Below, piece after piece: positions 12,918-26,730 of a stretch of DNA of 64,000 nt (positions are counted from its first letter, which is position 1; every line of letters starts with the position of its first letter). Source of the DNA: Hofstenia miamia. Lineage: Eukaryota > Xenacoelomorpha > Acoela. Below the pieces are notes generated by a model, which saw nothing but the letters and a program-made list of their open reading frames with translations, ran no database searches and had not been told where the DNA came from. Made by a program: the position numbers and the translations under genes. Location of the stretch: the NCBI GenBank assembly GCA_004352715.1, contig SCFE01000018.1:764603-828602 (forward strand), read 5' to 3'.

Positions 12918-15900
12918 TGGTTTAAATTTGCATATAAATTAATATACATTAATATAGATAATTGCATCTTAGGCATCAAATACTTAAATACATAATCAGC
13001 TGTTCTGCATCTGCCACTTCTGTACTCTTCAATCTGAAATTTTAAGATCATTGATTCCTTTACGAAATTCATGCCAGGATTACAGTACCAGAATTTACGC
13101 CATGTGAACTCGGTTATTCTTTGTTATCAAATGGATATGCCAATTTTAAGAAGCATTGCTTGAAAGATGTTCTGCCTTAAGGCAACGTCTTCTTAGTCCG
13201 ATTTCATTATTACCTCAGAAATGAGTTTAATGGGTCCACAGAAATTGGAGGCGTTGGCTCTTTTTTCATTTTCATAATGTATTTAAAGTTTTAAACCTTA
13301 TACATTATTTTTTGATAATTTTTTTGCATCTGATCTAAACTTACTCAGTTTCTTCTGTATTTGGGCTGGGCTTGGCCCGAAATTTTTGGACCATTTGCTA
13401 CTCTGGCATATGTTGTAAGAATATAGGCGGGTACTTTTACTGTAGTAATTCTAATCAATCACTTAGATTTTCAGGTTTTGAAAATGTATCAAGCGGACAC
13501 CAATGCTGATGTGCAATGACATGTAGAAAACTGGTCTCAACTGGAAAATTATCTACAAGAAATCTTACCGCGAAGAAACGGTTTTTAATTTTTTGCTGAA
13601 AGTACTTAACTTTCACATCTCAGAATAGTTACACGATACCTGCTCAGAATTTTGCCTTCCCCAGCTAGCTCCTATAGGTTATTACCAAAAGTCTTCAATC
13701 GTATCTAGTAGAAAAAGAATTTCAATTTCATACTATCTGAAATAAACTTATTGTGTTTGATAACTTAGGCAAACGATAGATTAGTTGATTTAAGTTTACT
13801 TAGTTTTGCTTAAGTCATAGTTTGAATGCAGTTTGTTTATTCAAATTAGTTTGAGCTATCGTTTAATTTAAATTTCATATTTCAATTAAATTTAAACAGT
13901 TTAAGTGTCATTTAAATGGCCTGAACTGCAGCTAAAATGATGAAACCACGAGTGTGGCTATTGGCAATACTCCCTCGCTATATTTAAGTGCAGCTTGATA
14001 CAAAGCAATACGAAATAAGTGATGTGCGAAATCAATACTTGCATCGTAATTTATATTTTTGTTTGACCTTGTAATGTAAGTGAATAGTGCGATTATAGAT
14101 ATTTGAGGGAGAAATTTAACCGATGATTATCTTTGAGTTCAATTATGTTAGATTTACTAATTTAATTATGTCACTTGCTTTTCCCCAACTCTTTGAAGTT
14201 TCTTAGTTTAATTTCCCATAAAACGTTAAGTATTTTGTTTTGTGTAATTGAATTGCACGCTAGATACAACAATTTTATGGTACACTATTTTTAAAGGATT
14301 CCTTCAGGTTTGTGCGCAAATTTTTGGAGATGCATTATTTATGATAAGATAAACGGATGAAAGTGATTTCGAAAAAAATCGATTTTCCGTTTACAAATGG
14401 CCATTGACACTCAATATTTTAAATTAGCGCTTAATGATATTTATAATATTTATAATAATTTATAATGAATATTTATAATAACCCATAATAGGTTATTGAT
14501 AACAACTGCTTATAATTGGATTCTAACAGAATTAAAATTTGAAATTAATCCTTAAACTTAAAATTTTCAAACAATTTTCTCAAAGTGTATTACGAAATTT
14601 CGAAATCGTCAGATATGAATACATCCACTGATGAACGTGGTCGACTGTAAAGTTGAAAATTTTTACTAAAGGGGAACGCTTTCTTAAAGTACTTGAAAAG
14701 ATTAATATTGAAAATTCCGATTTTTTTAAAAAATTTTTTAGTTTTAGGTAGTTAGGAGGTTGAAAGCCTGAATTGTTTCTTTTTACGTATATAGAACACA
14801 CAAAACCATTGGGCAAGTATACGAACTTCGCGATTTTAGAACGTAAATTTGTTTGTGAGCTTTAGGCGTTTAAAATTTTCTCAAGAAATGATTAAGGATT
14901 TTGGAAAATTCCTATGCAACTTAAGTTTAGGGAAATCTTACAATATGTGTATAAATTTTTGACAGTTTGAATCAATGCGCACTCACTGACTACCTTATGA
15001 ACAATTTTTTGCGAAGTTCAATTCTAATTTCGTGAAAAGCGTATGCAATGCGGTTTGTGAGATCATTTAGTTTTGGCGTACGAAATGACTATTGTCAAAT
15101 TTAAAGACCTTGCAGATGAAGCAATGAATGATTTCATGAAACATCTTTCTGCTGGGAGAATATATTCAGCCCATGTTGAATCACAGCTCACAACCCTTTC
15201 AACTTAGTATGAACTTTTTAAAATAGTATACTAATTTTTGTATGACCATTGGAAAGTAAACATCATTTCAAATCAACAATGACAATGTGAAATTTATAGT
15301 AAAACTTAAATTATTAAGTATTTTAAGGAACTTACTGGCATTGCCCTAATTTTTTCAATTCAGTTGTTTAAAACAAATTCGTTAGAATCAAATTTAAAGA
15401 TATTCCTATCAGCAGCCTACTTTTACTTGATGAATATGTTCTTTTCAATAGGTCGCTTTTAAAATGAAATATTTAGTTGCTTATAATAGTCATTTATTAT
15501 GTATGGAAAATGGAAACTTTGACAATAATTCCTTCGTAATTCTACGCATTTGTTAACTTGTGCTTAATAGACAGTTTCCGGAGACAGTGAGTTCGGTACT
15601 CTTATATTTTACATTCAAAATTTAAATGTAATGAAGTTCAAAGATGTGGACTCAGCTCGTAATCCCTATTTTATATATTTTTTTGACCCGTGACGTGATT
15701 TTGACTAGAAATATCCAGATATGGGAAAACAGCCGCTGTCTGTTTATATCAGGATTTCGCAGTCGATAGACGTCAGTTTCAGTTGCCATAAAGAGATAAA
15801 TTGTATAGGAAAAGAGGGATAATCTATAAAAAATTTTGAAAAAATAATTTAACATTTTGTTTGCTTTTAAGTTTAGGATTTCAATATTTTTGTTTACCCC

Positions 15901-16308
15901 TAAGCATCTTACGAAATACACTACCATGGCTCTTTTATAACATGTTAAATTAACTCTACTCAACCTGTGGGACTTTCTTCTTGAGACTGGGTGACTTTTC
16001 CTAACTTTTATTGAGGATCATACCCCCATAAATATTTTCTAAATATCCGTTCATTTCATTTATGCTATTGTGTTTCAACTGGGAGTGTAGTCTTTCAATT
16101 TTTGTAAAAACGTATTGATAGCATAAATAATATACACAAAAATTTATATTTGATAAGTTAAGAATGAATACTATGAATCTCATCATTTCATACTGTAAAA
16201 TTAATATTTAATCTATTTCAAAAATATTTTCAAATTTTGAGATTTGATGAAGCCATCAAAAGTTTTGTTTTAATTCCATAATCTAATCCAGACTTAGTTG
16301 GTGGGGGA
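12914..16308. other. intergenic, no gene recognised
   Basis: About 3.4 kb of AT-rich sequence. Around 13740-13930 there are several TTTAAA/TTTAAAC-like repeats, and around 14440-14480 a run of TTATAATA-type units. The frames at 14580-14816 and 15652-15963 on the minus strand show no protein family features. Confidence 0.45.
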
Positions 16309-16686
16309 CCATAGGTGGAATTAGGACGGATCGACTTGCAGGTTGTGTCGGGTTGGATTGGTTCAATGTTCTTCTTCAACCTGAAATTTAAAAGCAGTAT
16401 TTCTAAAAAATTATTTTTCCACTTGCACATCTTTTTGCCGTACAAAAACTGTAAAATCCAGATATGAGCAAAAAAACCTTCCCTCAACTATTTTATCACC
16501 ATACTTTAGAAGTATTTATTGAGATTTTGTAGTAATTGGGTTTCCGCAACTTCTTTATTCGCTTACTCGGCCAGCTATCACATAGGTGGAAGTCACACCG
16601 GTCGACCTCCAGGCTGACTCAAGTTAACGAAAAGTAGTGGAGGTCGGGTCGGGTCGAAAGTTTTTACTTACCGGTTCCACCTATGG
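16309..16686. mobile_element. probable hAT-type MITE with internal repeat of its own end
   Basis: CCATAGGTGGAA at 16309 is matched in inverse orientation by TTCCACCTATGG ending at 16686. A second copy of the same terminus (CATAGGTGGAA, 16581) sits inside and pairs with the same right end, forming a 106 bp hairpin with CCGGTCGACC / GGTCGGGTCGGG arms. The flanks share GGGGGA- and GGGGAT-like sequence, a doubtful target duplication. Either one element is nested in another, or the left end was duplicated internally. Confidence 0.5.
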
Positions 16687-17768
16687 GGGATCTAGGGCTT
16701 ATGAGCTCAAAAATCCCAGTTCGAATAAGGTTAAGGAGTACATCTGTGTATGTAATTCGTACCTAAGCATCATAGATTTTCTAGATCTAATAAAAATAAG
16801 CAATAAATAGCGATCTTAGCTAATTCAATATTATTCGAAACAATACTTTTATACTTTTTTGTTACATTTTCCTGGAATGATGTGTGGACCCCTTGCACTG
16901 TTGATTTTATCGACACTTTCTGGATGACTTCTCCTGTAATTGGTCCCTCAAATGGGATCCCTTCCCCAGTCAGAAAAGCTTGCGTACGTGTATAAGTTCA
17001 TCCCTAAAGTCTTTATTCTCATTGAAAATTCCTCTGTATAATGAACCTCTTTTCCAAATAATTAATTTAAAATACCAACCGGCTGTGAGAAGACGGCACT
17101 TGAGGCGTTATCACTTTACGCCTTTTTGTACTGACTGGCCCATTTACACGTTTCTACGATTGCTTTAGCTGGATTTCTTTGTTTTTGTGAGATTATATAG
17201 AACTTTATCTCGTTTGACACTTTCTTGTAAATAACTTTATATAGCTTTATAAATATATTATCGTACGTAGGTATGTTTTTCTGTTTATTCTGCTCACTTA
17301 GTACTATTAATAAAATAGAATTTTGCGAAAAGCTTTTTCCCAAAGTTTATGTATTGAAAGGTTAGTCTTTTATCGCATTAAATAATGTCTTCGTTTGGCT
17401 TACCTTTAGTTTTCTAGTATAAAATATCATGCCATTGGCTTCGAATTCTCAACCAACTACCTGCATTATATTTTCAGAAAACTTATAGCTAAAATCCTAC
17501 ATCATTCAATTTAATACTTGAGAATTTTGCTAAAGGCTAATCTAGCTTGATCCATGGCCTGCTAGCCGCTCAAAAATGATTTAACTATTCCAGTTTCACT
17601 TGTTTATTGCCCTGCATATTCCTGCTCTTATTGATTTCCAGAATTTCTAAGCTGAATGATGTATTAAGTTATTTTCATAGTGGTCATTGCCACCAACCTT
17701 TCAATTTTTATTTCGTTCAGCCTACTACAAAATACTGACCTTAGTATTATGTTAAGGCGAAGATTATG

Positions 17769-18503
17769 TTAACCTGAAACAGCCTGGGGATTTTTGAAAA
17801 TTTTTAATGATCCTATAAAATAATTTTAAACGCTTATAGCTCAAAAACTATTAATGGTGTGCTCAATCTGAAAGCCTTCGACCCCGTGACCTCTGACTTT
17901 GCGCACGGCACGCCTCAATGATTTAATCTTTACTCTGCATCTAGTTACAGTGCACTTGTTGAACAAACCGGAGCCAAAAAAATTTTTTGAGAAATTGTGA
18001 GTATGATTTGAAAAAATCGGTGTAATCTTCAATGTGAACAACCTAAGAATTTTTTAAAAATTTTTTTATATTTCTTTAAAAAATTCTTAAGCGCTTACAT
18101 CTCAAAATCTAATAAAGATATCGAAAATTTCACCATGTGATAGAGCAACGTCTACGGCACGCCTCAATGATGCCCCATGATTTTCAAATTTGGAAACAGT
18201 CAAAGTTCTTTGTTGCCTCCAGGGGCTCAAAACTTTCTAAATACTTGAACACTAGGTATGGAGAGAATTCAAGTCTTTCTCAAAATCCGAAATTTTCAAA
18301 GAAAACTTTCTATTCTTTTCAACAATCTCTGCTACAGCACTAAGCTTTAATAGATATTTTCAACATTGCAATAAAGTATGTACCCTAATAGACCTACCCA
18401 TGCCCCATGATTTTCAAATTTGGAAATTGTCTTGGAGAAAATTCTTTGTAAATGTGGAAAGCGGTTTGTCCTTTAAAAAGGACGCTAGGCTGTTTAAGGT
18501 TAA
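17769..18503 (-). mobile_element. TTAA-flanked MITE, copy B, with internal duplication
   Basis: The ends read TTAACCTGAAACAGCCT (17769) and AGGCTGTTTAAGGTTAA (to 18503), the same termini as copy A but in inverse orientation. At 735 bp it is 250 bp longer than copy A because a block is repeated inside: GGCACGCCTCAATGAT occurs near 17908 and again near 18157, and TGCCCCATGATTTTCAAATT occurs near 18171 and again near 18403. It carries no transposase. The sequence between the repeats has drifted, so the duplication is not recent. Confidence 0.75.
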
Positions 18504-21500
18504 GAGTGAAATGACTCCGTGTAAAGTTGAAATTATCTGCGAGTTGTCTGAATTAAATATGCCGTAGACTTTGCCTTTAATATTGCATAATTTTGACTAA
18601 GTTAACCACCTGTGAACTCCCTGCTATAATCTAGTTTCCACTTCAAATATAGACGCCTATCTGATTTTGCATGTCATATCTTCTGCCTAGACGAGTTAAA
18701 TAAACAGTTTATAAATTGACTAAATTTTTACCACGGGTTGTTGTATTTCATAATGCGATTTGTAAGAAATGATTTATTGTTTTCTGCCAGGTTTTAATGT
18801 CACACTTAATTAAATCAATCGAACTCTCCAGATAAATACACTCACAAGGGACAGTAATGCGTAATCCGATTAATCCTCTGTTTTCTAAAAGCTAGTTTTC
18901 ACACCAATTCAGACTCCCTGTTCAAAAGAAACTATTTAATTAAATTATTTTTTGGTCTAAGTGCCTTATTGCTCTTTCATAATTTTCGACTCATTGATAA
19001 TGCATGCAGCTTTTCTGGTAGTTGTGGCGAGACACTACATGTTAACATGATTTCGTCGTCTGCGCCTCCTCTTGCTGGAATGAGATAAATCTGACATTTT
19101 GACATTTTGCATGCTGCTCCTTAGTACTTTTGAAATGCTTTCAAAAATGTACCCTTAAATTAGTCACTAAATACTTGCAAAAATGTGCTCTTTCAAGCAA
19201 AATATATAGAAGTAAGGGCCATTTTATTAATAAAAATGGCAATTGATTATAGATTTAAAATCACATAGTCAAGGCCATAAAAAGCATTCGTAGATTGATT
19301 ATTTGCTATATGAAATTATAACAAATTTGAATAATAGACTTACTAAAATGAGTCGTTTCAATTAGTTTCTATAGTTCAATATAAAGCACTTTGTTCAAAA
19401 CATTCTAGTTTAATTAGATCAGTTTCAGCAGGCGATCTGTAAGTTAACTACTTAACTATGTCTGATCCCACTGCTTTAGGCTTAATTCTATTGATTCTAC
19501 TGGTATTACCATTTCTAAATACCAATATACTTTGTCAAAGTTAATCATTTAACTTTTTAAATTCATTATTCTATAGGTAATACCTCTGAGACATTTCCGA
19601 ATTACAATTTACATTGAACTTCATATCTGGCTTAGTTTTAACAAGATCAACTTACCATCGACTAAATTTGCTCGTTTTTGGCACGTCAATCCAAATGTCA
19701 AATCCAACAAACGTGTTTCTTGCGTATGGATTGAATACGTGACGTCGGTTTAATTGTTGAAGTAATTTGGTGGAAAACATTACCGTAATTACTATGACTT
19801 TATGAGTCAATTCTTGCTTCGGGTCTTGCCCATTAGGGACAGCCTGTGCTAAATTATTTATTCAGACAAACCAATTATTTTCCAGCGACTATGTTTTAAG
19901 CTTATACAATAATTAAATTCACTACAATTCCTTCAATTTCAATTTTCAGCTATTATTTCTATGCTTGTGCTTTAAATATTCATTTTTAGATAGATATGAA
20001 TTTAGTGTTTTTTGGCCGCGAACAGCCGTAAGCTAGTTGCCGGCTACTGGCTGAACTCTTACTGCCGCGGCTTCAAATTTTAAATCACGATTTTTCGCGG
20101 CCGTAAGTTGAATTTTTATTTTGACTTGAAACTGAATTAAACAGGGTTTTTACAATGAATAATGAGTTATTTCCAAAGTTTATTATGAGAAAAGCTGTGA
20201 ATATTATATCCAATACAGGCCGGAATGCTTTCAATATGTGCGGCCGCCACTACGAATATAAATTGCTGCTTATTTCTAAATTATAACAGCAAATTGTGTG
20301 CAGCATTCTGGGGTTATGTGGGACCACTAAATCCCAGGGAAATCTGGAGCTATATTTTTTAGTGGATCTGGGACCATAAATGAAGAAACGGATTGCAGAA
20401 TATTAGTCATAATTTTGCCAATTTTTATCAAAATATGACCTTATGCAGTTAAATCAAAGTGAATAGGAAATTTTATGTCACTAGGATTGGACGGCACTGA
20501 GACCAAATTCAATGAGATCCAGGGGACTGAGATCAATAAAATTTTCCCCACCGTACCCTACAGCATACATGTATTATAGTGTTCGGCGCATACCCCAAAA
20601 CCAAGCCGAATCGAGACAAAAAAGTGAAAACCGAGTGTTTCGTGTTTCGCAAGTTGATGGTTGCTATTGGTTGCACTCGATTAATAACTTAATTTATTTT
20701 ATGAAAATACATTTTGAAAATGTATTTTTCTCTTGAATAATGTTTGGATAAAACCGATAGTAGTTACTTAAAAAAATAAAACCGATACAGCGGTTTTGAG
20801 GCACAAAAAACCGAAACTGAAAACGAACTCTTTTTTTTCAAACATCAGAGCATTAATGTATTGTGATTACCACTTTTACGAATGTATGAACTAGGATTAT
20901 TTATTCGGGTTTGTAATGACAACATGCACTGACATTTTAATGAGTAGCTTAAACACATAAAGGCCTTTTCAAGAGATGGAACCTCATCGAACCTTAAATT
21001 TGATCTCAGAGTGATTTTTTTGCAAAAATAAACGTGTGGAAAAGAATAAATAATTCCACTATCCTTTGATACTGATTAGCACTTTAATCTAACTTTTACC
21101 GAATCTGAAATATATCTTTTACTAAAAGGTAAGCGAACTTTTAATTTATTCTAGTGTTTTCTGTAGCCATAAGGTGATTACAGTGAATTGACGTTTAAGT
21201 TAACTTTATTTTCGCCTGTAATTAAGTTGTTTAAAGAGTATTAACTGGTTGTTTCTTTGTTTTAGGCAGTTTTCAATAATTAGATTAACATTGCTTTACA
21301 AGTAATATATCGTTTCTACCGCAAGTAAAAGAGTTTTTGAATTGAAAAACTTAAAGAATTACTTTTCAAAAACCAATCAAAAATATTTATGAATATTTGA
21401 TTGTGAGATAGGCAACTTGTGGTAGAAAAAATGTGAAGAGATTTTTCGAAAGGTCATTCACAATTTCCTCTGCTGTTTTTTACATGTTCACTAAAACTGT

Positions 21501-24500
21501 TCTTCTTAAGATTTTATATTTCAATCGCTTCATTTGGCGTATGTTTATTGTGGTATAATTAAATAGATGGCCTTTAGGGCACAACGAACGTTTTATTTTC
21601 ATATAGTTTCTGCGCTCAGCTTAAAATCTTTTCGCAAATTTAATACAAGTGCAAACATTTATATTACTTCAAGAATGGGCGAAACTCTTATTGGTTTCAA
21701 TGACTTTCGTGTTCAGTTTAGAGTTGTTATTTATAAGAATTTAACAGCTGTAGTATCTTTATACCTTGTTTGATCTTGTAAATTTATATTCCCCTTGCGT
21801 TTGTTTGGGCTTCCCCAGTTTAATTATGTTCTTGAGACATTCTTCTAAACTAACAAATCCTTTTAATTTATTTATTCTGGTAAAGCTATATTAAAGAATT
21901 TCGCGTTTGCGCTATTTGATTTTGAGCATTTCTGTGAATTTGCATTGTGTTGGTAGAGATATCACCTAATTTTTATCATAGTAGAATTTGTATGCGAGAC
22001 AAGTATGCAAACCTCTAAATATATAAACATTGAAATTGAGAAGAATACCGTTTTAGTAAGAAATCACAGTTGAAAATAAAGAGGTTAGATTGTTTATTGA
22101 AGACTTTCAACTTTTTCTTTGTTTTACATGGTTGACTAACGACTGTTAAAGCTTGTTTAAATCATGTTTTTTTACTTTTTTCATCGTATTTGGCTTTATA
22201 TAGAATCTTTGAATAGAGAATAACAGAATAGCATATGCGCTGGGCTAATTGCAGTTTGGTTTGATCTGCGCCGCCATTTTTCATTGGCTATTATTGAGGA
22301 GTGGTTATATTAATATTCACTATTTTATAGTTGTGTTTTGTGCCTGGACTCGAACAGAAGGCATTATTCCACTTCATTTTTTTTGTTTGAAGCGTTTTAA
22401 ATGTGAATGTTAGAAATTCCCGATGTTAGCCTTGCTAGTTTCTGACCTAAACGCTCACAAATTTGTGAATGTGGGCATATTTGTTTGCATTGAGATATGA
22501 ATGCAATCATTCCATTCAAGCATATATTAAAATATATGTACCGACTGTTTATTAGAAAAGTATTCGGTTGCAGTTTTACTTTGGAGTGTCTACATGTGCA
22601 TTTTTTGTTTATGATTTGTGAATTGATTTTCTATGTTCTCTATATGTAAGAGATGTAATACTTAATGAATTGCATTTTCTAACAACGAGACTATTCCATA
22701 CAATGAGATTTCGCTGTCCATGTTCAATATGTTTAGACTAGAAACCTGCTGACCATATATTTTCGGTCCCATAGAACAAAAACTGAAATTTTCCCTGTAT
22801 AAGCAAAGTTTAAGAATAAATTTGAAAGTAAAAATCAAGTTATTAATATTAATGAAATTGCTCTATATTGTTAATTTATACTGAAATGGTGTTTATCATA
22901 TAAATAGCAACATATATTTTGAACACTGATTATTAACATAGATTTCAAATACCTTTGTTTTTTATTTTTGTTTGATGTCTATTAAATGCAACAAAATCCA
23001 ATGGAAATAACATATATTTGATATTCATATTTTATTTTACTCCCATTTGCTAACCACGAAATGAAAGTCATTAAAATATCGTTGTTGTAGAAAATATAAT
23101 AATTTCTCATGATAAGTTCGCATTATTATCCCCAGGCAGTTAATGCTTATCAAAGCATACAATTATATGTTATACAATTATACCGGTCAACTGTGAATGT
23201 CGTAAGACATAAAAAACAATTAATGGTTCATATTCATATAAATATATGCCATGTTCATGTGCAACATATGCAAAGCAAAACATGTAGCCAGACGAATTAG
23301 CTTTTAACCATATTTAGTGTGTGATGATTTGCACTATTATTTACACAGAAATATGTGTAAATTAGTTATTATGGTCCAATGTCTATTACTGGCTGCAATG
23401 GCGTACCCAAGGAAGAGGACATGATAGAATGTCCCCGTTGATTTTGGTTGGTCAAATCAGAATAATTCTGAAAATAATTTAAAAAATGTAAAAACTAACG
23501 GAGTGATATGAATTTTTAAAATTTATTTTTGTAATATTTCAATAAAATTACAGGGGCTTCACTGCCTTTTGATCACTTAATTGATCATGACCGAAATGTT
23601 GAACAAAAACAAAGGCTGCCTTAAGCATCTGTTTACATTTCGAATGAATGCCTTCAAATTTGTTTTTAATTTTAACCTAGTCGATTTAATATTGTTACAG
23701 GCGCTGATTCTGTCGAAATTTTCATTTCACTTTGGGCTCATTAATTTTTTTAATCTAACCTTGATTTGAATTTATTGGAAAAAATATTTAAACCTGCAAA
23801 AATTTCAATCAATAAATGAGGAGTCACCGATTTGGAACTATGAACTCTTACATTCCTCCATATTTAAATTAGCAAAATTCTTACGAAACATCTAAGTTAA
23901 TTAATTCATTTAAAGTTCCAGTCGAAGTATCAAAATGGTGATAAATAAGGAATTCGAAATTGAAATGGAATTGCACAACAAACGTCCACTGCTACTTCTT
24001 TATTTTTATTTCAACTGTTTATTTGTGTTTTTTGTGGTTTATATTTTTGATTATATAATCGATCATTGATAATCCATCCTATTCTTTGACTGCATTTAAT
24101 TTTGTTGTGTACATACTGCTTAACTGTCTACATATGGGGCTTAGACTAAGAGTCATAAGACTTTGAATGACATTATCACTTATCAGTGATCCAGTGCCTT
24201 TATAAAGACTTGTTTACTTAATCTATTCCTTTCTTGTTATATAGAGTATATATGAACTAGATATAATCTTAGGCTCTGTATACGTTATGAATGATTTATT
24301 TCTACCAATATTATCTTTATCAAACCACGTGGTAGTCTATTCTTTTCTGATTTCATATTATGTTTTCCTTGATTGAAATTTATATAATATTTCTATATAA
24401 GTTTGTTGCTTTGTTCCTTCAGTTTTTCTCCAAATGTTTATGGAAAGCGATACAAAAATTTTTTATTTTTGTGATCATAGTGATGTCAGGAACAATTCAA

Positions 24501-24991
24501 TACTTAAACTTTTCTCTTGATAAGGTGTAGGCAAAACAATTTTAAAACTCCATGATAATGTTGTTAGCAGACTTGCCGTGGGAGTGGGGATCCCTACACT
24601 ACATCATGCCACATGTGGTTTGGGGTGAAATTTTAGCTTGCAGGGATTTCTGTGGGAAATTGTGGGGCAAGAATTCAGTAATTTAAAAAATTATCAAATC
24701 TCAAGTTTTAAAAAATGGCTTTACAGAATGACTATTGTGAAGATAGCGATTAAGTTGCAAAATTTTATTATAACTACATATTTAAATATGCATAAATTGC
24801 TCAGTGTCTACAAATGTTTTTATTGAAATATTTATCTTATCAACAAAATACCGGTGGGGATATCTGGGGCAATTTTTTCTTCCTGTGGTGTGGATTTGTA
24901 TACATCACTTGTAGTATGGTGCGGGTTATGTGTCAAAACATGTCACCCTCCCCCCCCCGACAATTCTGTATATTAGAGAGTATATATATAT
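18504..24991. other. 6.5 kb intergenic region, no gene recognised
   Basis: No protein-family signal in any frame. A GC-rich patch with repeated GCGGCCG/GCCGCG words lies at 20010-20250. A stretch rich in 'AAACCGA' words at 20580-20830 looks like old transposon sequence, but its ends could not be defined. A GTTCGAGTCC box on the minus strand near 22348 is isolated. Confidence 0.45.
20010..20250. repeat. GC-rich patch with GCGGCCG words, probable old repeat
   Basis: GGCCGCGAACAGCCGTAAGC (20014) is echoed in inverse orientation by CGCGGCCGTAAGTTG (about 20095-20110), and GCGGCCGCC recurs near 20240. In a window this AT-rich such clustering suggests an inserted, decayed repeat. No boundaries or family are claimed. 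Confidence 0.35.
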
Positions 24992-25156
24992 NNNNNNNNN
25001 NNNNNNNNNNNNNNNNNNNNNNNNNNNNNNNNNNNNNNNNNNNNNNNNNNNNNNNNNNNNNNNNNNNNNNNNNNNNNNNNNNNNNNNNNNNNNNNNNNNN
25101 NNNNNNNNNNNNNNNNNNNNNNNNNNNNNNNNNNNNNNNNNNNNNNNNNNNNNNNN
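24992..25156. other. assembly gap (165 N) inside (TA)n
   Basis: Undetermined bases flanked on both sides by TA dinucleotide repeat (24981-24991 and 25157-25181). Open frames that cross it are artefacts. Confidence 0.98.
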
Positions 25157-25180
25157 TATATATATATATATATATATATA

Positions 25181-25407
25181 TACAGGGTGATTTAATTCAG
25201 CCGCCGGTAATAAATAAATGGCGTTTAAACATAGATATCGCATTAGCATACATTCCAAAAACTTGTGACTTTGTGATCAGAAAATGTTTTCAACTTTGTT
25301 AATAATACATTTTTGTAAGTTTTTGGAATATATACTAATAAATAGCGATATCTATGCTTAAACGCTACTTATTTGGCTACCGGAGGGCTGAACTGAATCA
25401 CCCTGTA
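25181..25407. mobile_element. long-hairpin MITE inserted in (TA)n, mariner/Tc1-type ends
   Basis: The ends read TACAGGGTGATTTAATTCAG and, on the opposite strand, TACAGGGTGATTCAGTTCAG. Complementarity continues inward for about 95 bp on each side: CCGG, then GGCGTTTAAACATAGATAT paired with AGCGTTTAAGCATAGATAT, then ATTCCAAAAACTT. Only a short centre is left unpaired. The element sits between TA repeats on both sides. TA target choice and CAGGGTG termini fit a mariner/Tc1-type non-autonomous element. There is no coding capacity. A transcript would fold into one long imperfect hairpin. Confidence 0.8.
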
Positions 25408-26722
25408 TATATATAAAGCTATTGGAAAGTGAAAATTTGGTGATTTGGATTGTATTTCGGTTATGCTTTGCAGAGATGATGTATTACATATGTCGTCACA
25501 CGTTTGTCACATTTTTTGAATACAATTTTTCAAAAAAATACATATATCAAATATTAGACACTCCTCATAGTACGGAGGGCACTCTCTTTAGTGAAAGTGT
25601 ACATATTGCCCGCAAGTTCCAAAATATGTAAGTTGAGTCTTAAAATTTTTTAGCATGTTTCCTGATAGCTCTCAAAAAGAACCGGTTGTACAAAAAACCC
25701 GTAATATATATATATGAATAATTTATATTAACTTTTTGCTTCGAAATTCTGAAATCTCACAAATAGCTACCCATCGTCTTGAGGTTATTAAGCTAATGAA
25801 TTCTGAGTAATTGTAAAAATTGTTTTGTTCTTTTACTAGCATTTAAAATGCTTTAATTTTTGCTAATAACTAACATGTGTTATAGTAACTATTTGTTATA
25901 GTTGCGCACTTGAGTCAACATTGTTTTAATATGGTAATGGAAAACTTCATGGAGGGGAAGTCCTTATTTATAAAACACATTTTTGACCCGGTACGCTGCT
26001 CGCATATCATGATAAATTTTTATTCAATATATTGTGTTATCTTACTTGTACGTGTTGCTTCCTCGTCGACAATTAATTTAGCAATTGAAGTTGGTGTGTA
26101 ATTGCGAAAATTGTATCAGGTTTCACTTAAGTTTTGCATTTCCAAAATCAAGAAAGATGAATTTTTCGAATCTTGACTACCATGTAAAATAGCCCATTCT
26201 TGAACATATTAGCGGCAGCTATAGCTAATTAATGTGATTCAACTCACCTTATCAAACAAACATTTAGTTTTATGGGGTATACCTGTGTTCCTTATGCAAA
26301 GGCATTGTCTTCCTAATTACCTATCCAATTCCGTGCAAATGTCACATCTGCTGACACACTATTGGTGCAGATATTAAACAGAGACCGATCGTATAAAAGA
26401 AGCCGATTTAATAAAATGTATCGTTAAACACGTTGCTTCAACATGTGTGCAATTTGATGTGTAAACTCGCCTATCACTAATAAATTCATAACTTTGAATT
26501 TTATCACCCTTTGATGACTCCCATGAGAAGCTTTGCTATTGTCTTTACCTGCGTTAAAATATGTATCAAAGCACCGTATTATTCTGCAATTAAATCACAT
26601 TTCGAGTTTCAAAAGTTCGTTTCCATGCGTATTCAACTACTTTTCATTTTACTTTTTACAATTTTGTTTTTATTATTTTATGATTTTCATTAAGCAGTCA
26701 TTCCTTGGGCTGGTTTACTGAT
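25408..26722. other. intergenic, nothing recognised
   Basis: About 1.3 kb of AT-rich sequence without a coding or RNA signal. Confidence 0.45.
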
Positions 26723-26730
26723 ATCAAAGC

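Noticed and set aside
15652-15963. 103-codon minus-strand open frame
   Set aside because: No recognisable motif, no coding bias, isolated in repeat-rich DNA.
22345-22365. GTTCGAGTCC box on the minus strand (also near 51613), resembling a tRNA or SINE B box
   Set aside because: The flanks do not form a T-stem, no A box or cloverleaf is visible, and the two sites share little beyond the box.
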